Shown here in pieces: positions 15,726 through 24,348 of a DNA stretch of 64,000 nt (positions are counted from its first letter, which is position 1; each line of letters begins with the position of its first letter). The stretch comes from Flavitalea sp966112615. GTDB lineage: Bacteria; Bacteroidota; Bacteroidia; Chitinophagales; Chitinophagaceae. Location: the NCBI GenBank assembly GCA_966112615.1, contig CBHWDO010000001.1:186001-250000 (forward strand). The letters are read 5' to 3'. Made by a program: the position numbers and the translations under genes. A model generated the notes under the pieces. It was not told where the DNA came from. It saw only the letters and a list, made by a program, of their open reading frames with translations, and did not search any database.

Positions 15726-15842
15726 AGCTATTACAAGATGCCCCGTTTATTAAATTTTACTTAATAGAAAATTCTTCTTCAACAGCAATTTGCATTATAA
15801 GTTTTTTAGCATTATTTGCTATTTTATTTAGTAATTTCGAGT

Positions 15843-17096
15843 ATGTCTGATCGTGTGTTAGAGAAATTGTCGATACTGGCAGATGCAGCCAAATATGATG
15901 TTTCCTGCTCCTCCAGCGGTTCGAACAGGAAAAATATCTCCAAAGGTCTTGGTACAACAGGAAACGGGATCTGCCATGCGTATACCGAAGATGGCCGATG
16001 TGTTTCTCTTCTTAAGATCCTTCTTACCAACCATTGTATTTTCGATTGCGCTTACTGCGTCAGCCGGAAAAGCAACGACATCAAAAGAGCTGCTTTTACC
16101 GTCCAGGAAGTAGTTGATCTTACCATCAATTTTTACCGTAGAAATTATATCGAAGGACTGTTTCTCAGTTCCGGGATCTTCAAGGATCCGGATTATACGA
16201 TGGAACGATTGGTCCGCATTGCCAAAAAACTAAGACAGGAACATAATTTCCACGGATATATCCATCTTAAAACTATTCCTGGAGCTTCGGATGAACTGAT
16301 CAGGGAAGCTGGCTTATATGCCGACAGGCTGAGCATCAATGTTGAAATGCCTACAGAGCTAAGCCTAAAATTGCTGGCACCCGATAAAAAGCATGGAGAT
16401 ATGATCAGGCCGATGAAATACCTGACACAGGCCATTGACCAGAACAGGGAAGAAAAGAAGATCTTTAAAAAGGCACCCATATTCGCTCCTGCCGGACAGA
16501 GTACCCAAATGGTCATTGGCGCAACGCCTGAATCCGATCTTGAAGTTTTGGGAGTTGCCAATGGTTTTTATGAGAAGATGAAACTGAAAAGGGTGTATTA
16601 TTCCGGCTATGTACCGATTTCCAATGATAACCGGCTGCCTGCTGTTGGCACTCCCGTGCCGATTGTAAGAGAACACCGGCTTTACCAGGCCGACTGGCTA
16701 ATGCGATTCTATGGCTTCAAAGTAAACGAGATCGTATCATTCGACCAGCCACATCTTGACCTGGATATTGATCCCAAAATGAGCTGGGCACTTCGAAATA
16801 TGCATGTATTTCCTTTGGATATCAATAAAGCAGATCTTGAAATGATATTGCGGGTACCGGGAATCGGGGTACAATCGGCCCATCGTATCGTTCAGTCAAG
16901 AAGATTCAATAGGTTGAATTGGGAGCACTTAAAGAAAATAGGACTTCAGCTTAACAAAGCAAGACACTTTATCACCTGCAATAGTCCTGATTTTGAAAGA
17001 AAGGATTACACATCCATGCAGTTGAAACAGATCATTTTGTCAAACGGACATTCAAAATATCAACCCAATTTCTCACCTCAATTGAAATTGTTTTGA
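15843..17096 (+). CDS. Putative DNA modification/repair radical SAM protein (TIGR03916-type)
   Basis: A 417-residue radical SAM protein. The [4Fe-4S] cluster motif is CIFDCAYC with Cys65, Cys69 and Cys72. GLFLSSGIF and YIHLKTIPGA are core barrel segments. The C-terminal part has a helix-hairpin-helix motif, ILRVPGIGVQSAHRIVQSRRF cut short here, which suggests nucleic acid binding. The layout fits the group named putative DNA modification/repair radical SAM proteins, distantly like spore photoproduct lyase, whose reaction is unknown. ATG 15843 was chosen over an upstream start. Its stop overlaps the next start (TGATG), so it is translationally coupled to its usual DUF4130 partner. Confidence 0.88.
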   Translation: MSDRVLEKLSILADAAKYDVSCSSSGSNRKNISKGLGTTGNGICHAYTEDGRCVSLLKILLTNHCIFDCAYCVSRKSNDIKRAAFTVQEVVDLTINFYRRNYIEGLFLSSGIFKDPDYTMERLVRIAKKLRQEHNFHGYIHLKTIPGASDELIREAGLYADRLSINVEMPTELSLKLLAPDKKHGDMIRPMKYLTQAIDQNREEKKIFKKAPIFAPAGQSTQMVIGATPESDLEVLGVANGFYEKMKLKRVYYSGYVPISNDNRLPAVGTPVPIVREHRLYQADWLMRFYGFKVNEIVSFDQPHLDLDIDPKMSWALRNMHVFPLDINKADLEMILRVPGIGVQSAHRIVQSRRFNRLNWEHLKKIGLQLNKARHFITCNSPDFERKDYTSMQLKQIILSNGHSKYQPNFSPQLKLF

Positions 17097-17851
17097 TGGT
17101 TACGCTGGTGTATGATGGCAGTTTTGAAGGATTGCTCACCTGTATTTTCGAAGTGTATGAATACAAGTTTGCCAATGTTTCCATTGTTGAAGAGAAGAAT
17201 TTCCAGGAAACATTATTGGGAGAATCAAGACTAGTTTTTACTGAAGAAGCAAAAGCGGCAAGGGTTTGGACCGGTTTAAAAAAGAAGTTGTCACAAACAG
17301 GGATCAGACAATTTCAACATTCGTTTTTGTCGGAGCACAAGGATATCGCCAACACTTTACTTTCCTACGCACAATACATTTTTTCTTCCAAAGGGTTTAT
17401 TGATTCGGATATGAGTCATCCCGCAGTATTGGAAGTGGTGAACTGGGCTAAGAAAGTTTACCGTGAGAAGCATAGGATGGAAGCCTTTGTAAGATTTCAA
17501 TTGACTGCTGATAATATTTACTATGCAGTCATTGAACCAGACTTCAACGTACTGCCCATCATTCGAAAACATTTCCGCGATCGATATGCCGACCAGCAAT
17601 GGATCATTCATGACACCCGCAGAAAATATGCTTTGTATTATGATCTGAAGGATGTTCATACAGTAACCATCAACGTTACAGAAGACACCACAACTCCCGC
17701 GGGGAATGTATTTCATGAAGAAGAGCCACTATACCAACAGCTCTGGCAGCAATATTTCAAAAGTGTAAATATTTCCTCCCGAAAAAATACAAAGCTGCAT
17801 GTGCAGCATATGCCGAGGAGGTATTGGAGATTTTTAACAGAGAAGAAGTGA
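17096..17851 (+). CDS. DUF4130 / TIGR03915 putative DNA repair protein
   Basis: A 251-residue protein beginning VTLVYDGSFEGLLTCIFEVYE, the signature start of the DUF4130 family found with the radical SAM protein above. Later conserved pieces are HPAVLEVVNWAKKVYREKHRMEAFVRFQ, EPDFNVLPIIRKHFRDRYADQQW (both cut short for space) and IHDTRRKYALYYD. Longer relatives carry a uracil-DNA-glycosylase-like domain at the C-terminus; it is missing here. Co-occurrence suggests a two-part repair or modification system of unknown chemistry. The start overlaps the upstream stop by one base. The 3' end runs into a palindromic repeat. Confidence 0.88.
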   Translation: MVTLVYDGSFEGLLTCIFEVYEYKFANVSIVEEKNFQETLLGESRLVFTEEAKAARVWTGLKKKLSQTGIRQFQHSFLSEHKDIANTLLSYAQYIFSSKGFIDSDMSHPAVLEVVNWAKKVYREKHRMEAFVRFQLTADNIYYAVIEPDFNVLPIIRKHFRDRYADQQWIIHDTRRKYALYYDLKDVHTVTINVTEDTTTPAGNVFHEEEPLYQQLWQQYFKSVNISSRKNTKLHVQHMPRRYWRFLTEKK

Positions 17852-17996
17852 AGACATGGAGACATGGAGACATGATGGGCAGAACCAAGCGAAGCGCAGG
17901 GGCTGAACGTTGAGTGCTACACCCGATTTTCAGCCCACCCTACGGGTGTTCTGCCCCTCAAGTCTCCATGTCTCCAAGTCTCCAAGTCTTCACTTC
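17844..17996. repeat. Long palindromic spacer with GGAGACATG arms, copy 3
   Basis: The left arm is a tandem run of GGAGACAT-type words and the right arm is its near reverse complement (ATGTCTCC, AAGTCTCC). The core contains GGGCAGAACCAAGCGAAGC, GGCTGAACG and the complementary ACGGGTGTTCTGCCC. The element fills the whole space between two convergent genes and overlaps the first stop codon. The same core is found at 49761-49916. Confidence 0.85.
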
Positions 17997-18398
17997 CTAC
18001 GCATCCACCGAATCATACACCACCACCTTCTCCCACAAATGCTTGCAGGTATCAATAAATTTCAGGTGAACAGGATCATTCTGGTAGCGTTCTTCGTCTG
18101 CTTTATTTTTGAAAACATTCAGCCAGGAAACAGCATAGCTGCGTTCAACCACATCCCGGTGTGTATCCGCTGGAACACCAATATGGAACATCTGGATATA
18201 ATCGATTTTGCTGAGATCTTGGAGTCCTTTGATCAATGCTTTAAGGTCTTCTTTACTTCCTGGATTCTTTAACCAGAAATACACATGGTGAATAAACATA
18301 TTCTTTGCAGATTTTTCAGTGTTATTATCTGCACTAAATGTAAACATTCCTGCGGCAGCGGCCATACCGCCATCCTGTAGAAATTTTCTTCTTTCCAT
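17997..18398 (-). CDS. Dabb-domain (stress-responsive A/B barrel) protein, exported
   Basis: A 133-residue protein. The start MERRKFLQDGGMAAAAGMF looks like a Tat-type or Sec signal. From about residue 35 a single Dabb domain follows: FIHHVYFWLKNPGSKEDLKALIKGL, the IGVPADTHRDVVERSYAVSW strand pair and DPVHLKFIDTCKHLW. These dimeric ferredoxin-like barrels occur in stress-responsive proteins and some cyclases; the usual bacterial function is unknown. ATG 18398 was chosen because it gives the signal sequence; the longer frame would run through a terminator hairpin. Confidence 0.82.
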   Translation of the reverse strand: MERRKFLQDGGMAAAAGMFTFSADNNTEKSAKNMFIHHVYFWLKNPGSKEDLKALIKGLQDLSKIDYIQMFHIGVPADTHRDVVERSYAVSWLNVFKNKADEERYQNDPVHLKFIDTCKHLWEKVVVYDSVDA

Positions 18399-18429
18399 AT
18401 TGGTTGTTGGTTTTGAATCTCTAAAATAA

Positions 18430-18459
18430 CAAAAAAGGGCCATCAACACGATGGCCCTT
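18430..18459 (-). terminator. Terminator of the acyl-CoA dehydrogenase gene
   Basis: AAGGGCCATC and GATGGCCCTT form a perfect 10-bp stem with a 5-base loop. The minus strand continues with six T. It lies 24 bases after the stop of the dehydrogenase gene. Confidence 0.88.
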
Positions 18460-18482
18460 GCTATGCAAACAACAACAAATAA

Positions 18483-20276
18483 TTACAATGGATAACGGTT
18501 ATCAGCGATCAAACGCTCAGCAATCCTGCGTTTCGCATCCTTACTATTGAAAGGATCCACCTTGGTGTAACGCTTCAAACCGAGTAACATCATCCTGTGT
18601 TCATCACCAAATGCAAATGCATTGATAGCATCTTTTCCATGCTTATTGATCCTGTCGGCTGCATCGTAGAAATAAGAAGAAACAATGTCACGCTCATAAG
18701 ACGTAGCTTCTTCACCTTTGGTTTCCTGCAGCCTGATCAAACGCAGCAATGCGGATTCAGCATTAAAGGTTTCAATCGCCATATCTGCAATATTCATCAG
18801 GATCTCCTGTTCAGATTCGATCTTCATCATCAGCTTCTGTACGGCTGCACCTGCAGTGAGCAATATTGCTTTCTTGAAGTTGGCAATGATCTTCTTCTCT
18901 TTTGCAAAGTTGGTGTCATCGCTATCACCAAAATCCGGAATGCTCATCAATTCCTTGGTAACATTCATGGCCGGACCCATCAGGTCTAATCTTCCCTTCA
19001 TTGCACGCTTCAATACCATATCAACGGTCAGTAACCTGTTGATCTCATTGGTTCCTTCAAAGATCCTGTTGATGCGGCTGTCACGATATGCTTTAGAAAT
19101 GATATACTCATCACTGAATCCATTTCCACCATGGATCTGAACTCCTTCATCAACCACAAAATCGAGAACTTCTGATCCATACACTTTCAACATCGCACAT
19201 TCGATGGCATACTCTTCTGCAGCACCTAACAACGCTTCATTGAAAGGCTGGCCTGCATTCAATAATTCCTGCTCTTTATCTTCAATATATTTTGCAGTGC
19301 GATACAATGCGGATTCACAAACCCACAGGTGGATCGCCATATCACCGATCTTATTTTTGATAGCACCAAAATTCGCAATAGCTGTTTTGAACTGCTCACG
19401 TGTATTGGCGTATTGAATAGTTGTAGTGAATGCACGCTTTGCACCACCCAATGCTGCAGCACATAATTTAAGTCTTCCGATATTCAGAATGTTGAATGCG
19501 ATCACATGTCCTTTCCCTATCTCACCCAATACATTTTCAACCGGAACTTTACAATCCTGGAAATACAGTTGAACTGTAGAAGACCCTTTAATACCCATCT
19601 TATGTTCTTCGGGACCTTGTGTAAATCCTTCAAAGCCGCGCTCCACAATGAAGCCTGTAAACTTATCGCCATCCACTTTTGCAAACACGGTATAAACATC
19701 TGCAAAACCACCATTGGTGATCCAGCATTTTTGACCGTTAAGGATATAATATTTGCCATCATCACTAAGCTTTGCAGTGGTCTTTGCACTCAGTGCATCA
19801 GATCCGCTGTTGGGCTCAGTCAATCCATAAGATCCTTTCCATTCACCACTTGCAAGCTTTGGAATGTATTTCTGTTTTTGTTCATCAGTACCAAAGTATA
19901 AGATCGGCAGGGTTCCGATACCTGTATGTGCAGCCACTGCAACAGAGAATGAAAATCCTCCACCCAGTGCTTCATTAACCAGTGTTGAAGTGATAAAATC
20001 CTTCCCAAGACCATTGAATTCTTCAGGAATGGAAATACCTAAAAGGCCCTGCTCTCCTGCCTTGTCAAGCAATGAAGGCATTAAGCCCTGCTCCAGTTTA
20101 TCGATGCGATCGATCACAGGCAACACTTCTGCATCAAGGAATGATGCACACATGTCTTTTACCATCTGCTGCTCTTCATTGAAATCTTCCGGGATGAAAG
20201 TTTCAGTGGGATTGATCTCCCTGATAAGCCATTCCGCACCCTTCATTACATTTTGTACTTGTGTTGTGCTGCTCAT
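18483..20276 (-). CDS. Acyl-CoA dehydrogenase
   Basis: A 597-residue FAD enzyme of the long form common in Bacteroidota, with about 190 residues after the core ACAD fold. It removes two hydrogens from acyl-CoA in beta-oxidation and passes electrons to ETF. Seen: YGLTEPNSGSDALSA (FAD/substrate), CWITNGGFADVYTVFAK, VDEGVQIHGGNGFSDEY and RIFEGTNEINR, the C-terminal ACAD motif that contains the likely catalytic Glu. It follows a MarR-family gene by 27 bases on the same strand and is very probably under its control. A strong terminator ends the unit. Confidence 0.93.
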   Translation of the reverse strand: MSSTTQVQNVMKGAEWLIREINPTETFIPEDFNEEQQMVKDMCASFLDAEVLPVIDRIDKLEQGLMPSLLDKAGEQGLLGISIPEEFNGLGKDFITSTLVNEALGGGFSFSVAVAAHTGIGTLPILYFGTDEQKQKYIPKLASGEWKGSYGLTEPNSGSDALSAKTTAKLSDDGKYYILNGQKCWITNGGFADVYTVFAKVDGDKFTGFIVERGFEGFTQGPEEHKMGIKGSSTVQLYFQDCKVPVENVLGEIGKGHVIAFNILNIGRLKLCAAALGGAKRAFTTTIQYANTREQFKTAIANFGAIKNKIGDMAIHLWVCESALYRTAKYIEDKEQELLNAGQPFNEALLGAAEEYAIECAMLKVYGSEVLDFVVDEGVQIHGGNGFSDEYIISKAYRDSRINRIFEGTNEINRLLTVDMVLKRAMKGRLDLMGPAMNVTKELMSIPDFGDSDDTNFAKEKKIIANFKKAILLTAGAAVQKLMMKIESEQEILMNIADMAIETFNAESALLRLIRLQETKGEEATSYERDIVSSYFYDAADRINKHGKDAINAFAFGDEHRMMLLGLKRYTKVDPFNSKDAKRRIAERLIADNRYPL

Positions 20277-20303
20277 AAATTAAAGTTTATAGGTTTATAA
20301 TCG

Positions 20304-20747
20304 TTAGTTCTGAAGATTGTCATACACTCTTTGGAGTATCTCCTTACACAGATCAATGTGTTCCGGTGATATTCCCTGCAGTGCTTCATTCAGAGTATCT
20401 TCTGCGAGTCTCATAGTATCTTCCTGCAATTTCATCCCCTGTTTGGTGAGATAAATGCAATTGATCCTTCGGTCGGATTCTGATGCCACCCGCTTTACCA
20501 ATTGCGATTTTTCCAGGTTATCTACCAAACGAGTGATCGAAGGTTTGTCGCGGAAAGTCATGGTACACAACTCCTGCTGGCTCAAACCGTCCTTCTTCCA
20601 CAAATGATATAAAACACTCCACTGTTCGATAGTCAAGCTTAGTTCGGCGGTGTTGAATTTCTTCTGAAGCCGCCTGGCAATCGCTGTTGATGCCTTTCCG
20701 GTTATGAAACTATATAGCTCGCCTTTTTTAAATTGGTTGTTTATCAT
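20304..20747 (-). CDS. MarR-family transcriptional regulator
   Basis: A 147-residue winged-helix regulator. LSLTIEQWSVLYHLWKKDG and LSQQELCTMTFRDKPSITRLVDNLEKSQLV are the DNA-recognition helices, and RVASESDRRINCIYLTKQG is the wing, the most conserved MarR segment. It is the first gene of a unit with the acyl-CoA dehydrogenase, so it may sense a fatty acyl-CoA or fatty acid and repress the pair (inference from context). ATG 20747 is preferred over an upstream TTG because a perfect palindromic operator-like sequence ends directly before it. Confidence 0.92.
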   Translation of the reverse strand: MINNQFKKGELYSFITGKASTAIARRLQKKFNTAELSLTIEQWSVLYHLWKKDGLSQQELCTMTFRDKPSITRLVDNLEKSQLVKRVASESDRRINCIYLTKQGMKLQEDTMRLAEDTLNEALQGISPEHIDLCKEILQRVYDNLQN

Positions 20748-20767
20748 ATAGTTGTTTATACAACTAT
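20748..20767 (-). promoter_or_regulatory. Operator-like palindrome before the MarR gene
   Basis: ATAGTTGT-ttat-ACAACTAT is a perfect inverted repeat of 8 bp with a 4-base centre, directly next to the MarR start codon. Its size and symmetry fit MarR-dimer operators and suggest autorepression of the MarR/acyl-CoA dehydrogenase unit. Confidence 0.75.
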
Positions 20768-20888
20768 CCAAACATAAGGAAAACCGGGAGAAAAAACAAT
20801 GGGTTACTATTTTATTTTATCGACAAAAAATGTAATTTATTTATCCCGTTGAAAGCTCCTGCCCCTACTCAATCAAATACAAACGATT

Positions 20889-22097
20889 ATGAAAAAGTAT
20901 CTGCCTGGGCTAGTCCTTTTATTATGGGTAAGTTATTCCTTCGGACAAAATAAAATTCTCGGAATAGTGGGGTCTTCCACAGCAAAAGGAACCGGTGCAA
21001 GCACTCCCGCCAACTCATGGGTCAATAAAGTCACTGCATACTATATTTCTCAGAATATTCTTGCCAGTACTACCAACCTTGCAGAAAACGGGTATGATCC
21101 TTATTATGCGATGCCCACTGGTTATGTTCCGCCGGCAAACCGACCAAATCCGGATCCGAATAGAAATATTACAAAGCTGCTTACTTTCAATCCGGATGTG
21201 GTGATTATTGCTTTTGCAAGTAATAACTATCCAACATACAGTTTCCAGGAAATTCATGCTACGCTGGATACAATTTACACCAGGGCAATTCTGGCCGGCA
21301 AAAAAGCCTATGTAGCCACTTCCCAGCCTCGAACAGGATTTACACTTGCAGGAAGGCAGAAATTAAGGGATGTAAAAGATTCAATTATTAAGTGGTTTGG
21401 ATCAAATTCCATCAATTTTTTTGATCCGGTTGTTGAACCTTCTGATCTTACCATAAAAGCAGAATACCGGTATGCTTTGGACGATATCCACCTGAACGAT
21501 GCAGGCCATGCAGTCCTATACGACCAGGTTATTGCCAAAAACATTTTCAGTTCCGTTTTAAGCAGTGGACTTCAGAATTTTCATTTAAAAAAGGTGAATT
21601 CTTCAAGAATTGAAATCAGCTGGACATCAGTTTCAGAAAACCAGCATACAACATATACTGTCGAAAAAAAATCAAATGAACAAAGCGCATTTGCTCCAAT
21701 TCATTCCATACAAGGAAATGGGAATAAGACATATAATTATATTGATTTGAACGCTAGTGGTAATGGAATACAGTATAGAATTAAAATACAGGATGGAACT
21801 ACAATAAAATATTCCACCATTATTTCAGTTCCGGGAAATACAAAAGGTACAATGGTTCAATTAAGAGGAAATCCAGCTTTGTCTTCTCTGAATCTTTTGA
21901 TAGATGTAGAACAGGATGCCACTTCAAAGATTCACATCATAGATTTGCAGGGACGAACATTGATTACGCAACCAGTAAGTCTGTCTGCAGGAACAAACAG
22001 TCTTACCATACCAATTGCTCATTTGACAAGAGGCCAATATATCAGCACCCTCATCCTGGATGGAATGGTGTACAAAAACGTATTTCAAAAGCAATAA
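20889..22097 (+). CDS. Secreted SGNH/GDSL-type hydrolase with C-terminal sorting-like domain
   Basis: A 402-residue exported protein with a signal peptide ending near SYSFGQ. The SGNH fold covers about 23-225: GSSTAKG is block I with the nucleophile Ser, the NGYDP and FASNN segments supply Gly and Asn blocks, and DDIHLNDAGH carries the catalytic Asp and His. A fibronectin-like region (SRIEISWTSVSENQHTTYTVEK) follows. The end, with IHIIDLQGRTL, YISTLILDG and KNVFQKQ, resembles type IX secretion C-terminal domains. The enzyme would be a surface or secreted esterase. It is followed 33 bases later by a GT2 gene. Confidence 0.85.
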   Translation: MKKYLPGLVLLLWVSYSFGQNKILGIVGSSTAKGTGASTPANSWVNKVTAYYISQNILASTTNLAENGYDPYYAMPTGYVPPANRPNPDPNRNITKLLTFNPDVVIIAFASNNYPTYSFQEIHATLDTIYTRAILAGKKAYVATSQPRTGFTLAGRQKLRDVKDSIIKWFGSNSINFFDPVVEPSDLTIKAEYRYALDDIHLNDAGHAVLYDQVIAKNIFSSVLSSGLQNFHLKKVNSSRIEISWTSVSENQHTTYTVEKKSNEQSAFAPIHSIQGNGNKTYNYIDLNASGNGIQYRIKIQDGTTIKYSTIISVPGNTKGTMVQLRGNPALSSLNLLIDVEQDATSKIHIIDLQGRTLITQPVSLSAGTNSLTIPIAHLTRGQYISTLILDGMVYKNVFQKQ

Positions 22098-22130
22098 ACA
22101 GTATCGAAATACTTCTGTTTATTTGCATTC

Positions 22131-23267
22131 ATGGTATGGATCATCCTGTTATTCTTTATTTTGTCGATTGCTTATGCATGGGTGATCCTGCATTACCATC
22201 GTGAATGGAATAAGATCAATGAATACCAGCCATCTTCAAATGGTACTGTATGGATATCAGTGATTATTCCTGCACGAAATGAAGAAGAACATCTTCCTGC
22301 ATTGATCAGCGCATTACAATCACAGGACTATACAAACTTTGAAGTGATAATTGTGAATGATCATTCAACAGATCAAACGGAATCCATCCTTCAATCGATC
22401 AATGATGATCGTTTTAGATTCCTGAATTTAGCGGACTATATTTCGCAGGGCACAACTGCCTTCAAGAAAAAAGCTATTGAGATTGCAATTGCCGAGGCAA
22501 AGGGAGAACTGATCGTAAACACTGATGCAGACTGTATTGCAGGCCCACGATGGCTTTCAACCATTGCTGCTTTTTATGCAGAAACTAATGCTCAATGCAT
22601 TGCTGCTCCGGTTTGTATTGAACCGGGAAATACCTTGCTTGGAATATTTCAATCTATTGATTTCTGCACTTTACAGGGAATAACCGCAGCAGCTGTTCAT
22701 TCGAAATTGCATATGATGTGCAATGGCGCAAATTTCATCTATACCAAAAAAGCATTTCAACAGGTTGAAGGATTTAGCGGAATTGATCATATACCAACAG
22801 GTGATGATATGCTGCTCATGCAAAAGATCTTTGAAAATTATCCTGCAGATGTATATTATTTAAAATACCGTAATGCAATTGTATCCACTGCTGCAGCAAA
22901 AAACTGGAAGACATTCTTTCACCAGAGAATTCGCTGGGCGAGTAAGAGCACAGATTATGCTGATAAGAAAATCACTAATATTCTGATGATCGTATATTTT
23001 TTCAACCTGTTTTTCCTGGTTACTGCGATTTGCGCTACCTGGTTTGAAAAAGGATGGATGCTGCTGGTACTTTTCCTTCTTTTTAAAATAATACTGGAAT
23101 TTCCATTTGTAACTTCAGTTGCTGGATTCTTTGGTCTATCAAAACTCAGATGGTATTTCCCATTCCTTCAGCCACTTCATATATTGTATACCATTATTGC
23201 TGGATGCTTAGGTAAATTTGGATCCTATCAATGGAAAGGACGCACCATCAAAACAGCCATCAAATAA
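22131..23267 (+). CDS. Membrane glycosyltransferase family 2
   Basis: A 378-residue protein. One N-terminal membrane helix (about 1-20) is followed by a GT-A domain: VSVIIPARNEEEHLPALISAL-type start (here ISVIIPARNEE), VNDHSTDQT, VNTDADC as the DxD motif, TGDDMLLMQK and QRIRWASKS as the QxxRW motif of processive GT2 enzymes. Three or four C-terminal helices end the protein. It would move sugars to a lipid or polymer at the inner membrane. It is 1 base before the permease gene, so the two are co-transcribed although no functional link is evident. Confidence 0.86.
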   Translation: MVWIILLFFILSIAYAWVILHYHREWNKINEYQPSSNGTVWISVIIPARNEEEHLPALISALQSQDYTNFEVIIVNDHSTDQTESILQSINDDRFRFLNLADYISQGTTAFKKKAIEIAIAEAKGELIVNTDADCIAGPRWLSTIAAFYAETNAQCIAAPVCIEPGNTLLGIFQSIDFCTLQGITAAAVHSKLHMMCNGANFIYTKKAFQQVEGFSGIDHIPTGDDMLLMQKIFENYPADVYYLKYRNAIVSTAAAKNWKTFFHQRIRWASKSTDYADKKITNILMIVYFFNLFFLVTAICATWFEKGWMLLVLFLLFKIILEFPFVTSVAGFFGLSKLRWYFPFLQPLHILYTIIAGCLGKFGSYQWKGRTIKTAIK

Positions 23268-23268
23268 G

Positions 23269-24348
23269 ATGATCATCAGCAGGGATAACTGGAAAAGGTT
23301 TAAAAAGAACAGGACTGCTGTAGCGGGGCTCTTTATCATTTTCATATCGCTGGTGCTTGCAGTGTTTGCCTATGTGATCGCCCCCGACAATACAGAAAAT
23401 GCCAATCGTATGATCGTTGAAATTGGCAGCAGGAAACCGGGATTTACGAAACAGTTCATTAAGGTTCCAAAGCCTAGAAACCAGGATAGATCAGGATTCT
23501 ATGCGTTTTTCATGGGAACTGAAGATTCACATCATTATATTCCCATCAATTCATATTCCATTTCAGGTGATCAGATCAATGCCTTGAAATATGTTGATGA
23601 AGGACTGGAGGAACGCATCAATATTCCTTTAAAAAATTTCCCTGATGGATTTAATAGATCAAAGCATATCATCCATCAAAAATTCATATTAGGTACTGAT
23701 ACTTTTGGAAGAGATATTTTAAGCCGGTTACTCATAGGCATTCGGGTAAGCATGGCTGTAGGTATCATAACCGTGATTATTTCGTTAACCATTGGTGTAT
23801 TGCTCGGTGCTCTATCTGGTTATTACGGTGGAAAAATTGATGCGGTGATCACCTGGTTCATCAATGTATTCTGGAGCATTCCAACTATCCTGCTGGTCTT
23901 CGCTTTGACATTACTATTAGGCAAAGGATTCTGGCAGGTATTCATTGCCATTGGATTGACCATGTGGGTAAATGTGGCAAGGATCGTAAGAGGGCAGGTG
24001 CTCGTAGTAAGAGAAATGGAATACATAGAAGCTGCCAGGGCTTTGGGTTTCAGGAACGGACGAATCATTCTTCGCCACATACTTCCCAACATTATGGGAC
24101 CGGTTATAGTAATTGCAGCTTCAAACTTTGCGAGTGCAATTGTGATTGAAGCAGGACTCAGCTTTTTAGGAATAGGTGTGCAGCCACCAATGCCGAGTTG
24201 GGGCTTGATGATTAAAGAGAATTACAATTTTATCATCACACAAAATGCCGCATTGGCACTTGCACCGGGCATTGCCATTATGATACTCGTACTCGCATTT
24301 AACCTGGTTGGTAATGGATTACGTGATGCGCTTGATGTAAGGTCCTGA
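23269..24348 (+). CDS. ABC transporter permease, OppC/DppC family
   Basis: A 359-residue inner-membrane permease. NWKRFKKNRTAVAGLFIIFIS is the typical OppC N-terminus with the first helix. A large periplasmic insert (about 45-135) is followed by LGTDTFGRDILSRLLIGIRVS and the five-helix core. The EAA loop reads EYIEAARALGFRNGRIILRHI and would contact the ATPase. The group imports peptides or nickel, or exports in some Bacteroidota. No partner permease, ATPase or binding protein is next to it, so it is an orphan. ATG 23269 follows the GT2 stop by one base and fits the conserved start. Confidence 0.9.
   Translation: MIISRDNWKRFKKNRTAVAGLFIIFISLVLAVFAYVIAPDNTENANRMIVEIGSRKPGFTKQFIKVPKPRNQDRSGFYAFFMGTEDSHHYIPINSYSISGDQINALKYVDEGLEERINIPLKNFPDGFNRSKHIIHQKFILGTDTFGRDILSRLLIGIRVSMAVGIITVIISLTIGVLLGALSGYYGGKIDAVITWFINVFWSIPTILLVFALTLLLGKGFWQVFIAIGLTMWVNVARIVRGQVLVVREMEYIEAARALGFRNGRIILRHILPNIMGPVIVIAASNFASAIVIEAGLSFLGIGVQPPMPSWGLMIKENYNFIITQNAALALAPGIAIMILVLAFNLVGNGLRDALDVRS

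Noticed and set aside
18597..19978. Several 65-140 residue frames opposite the acyl-CoA dehydrogenase gene
   Set aside because: The minus-strand enzyme is full length with all motifs; the opposite frames lack any motif or start context.
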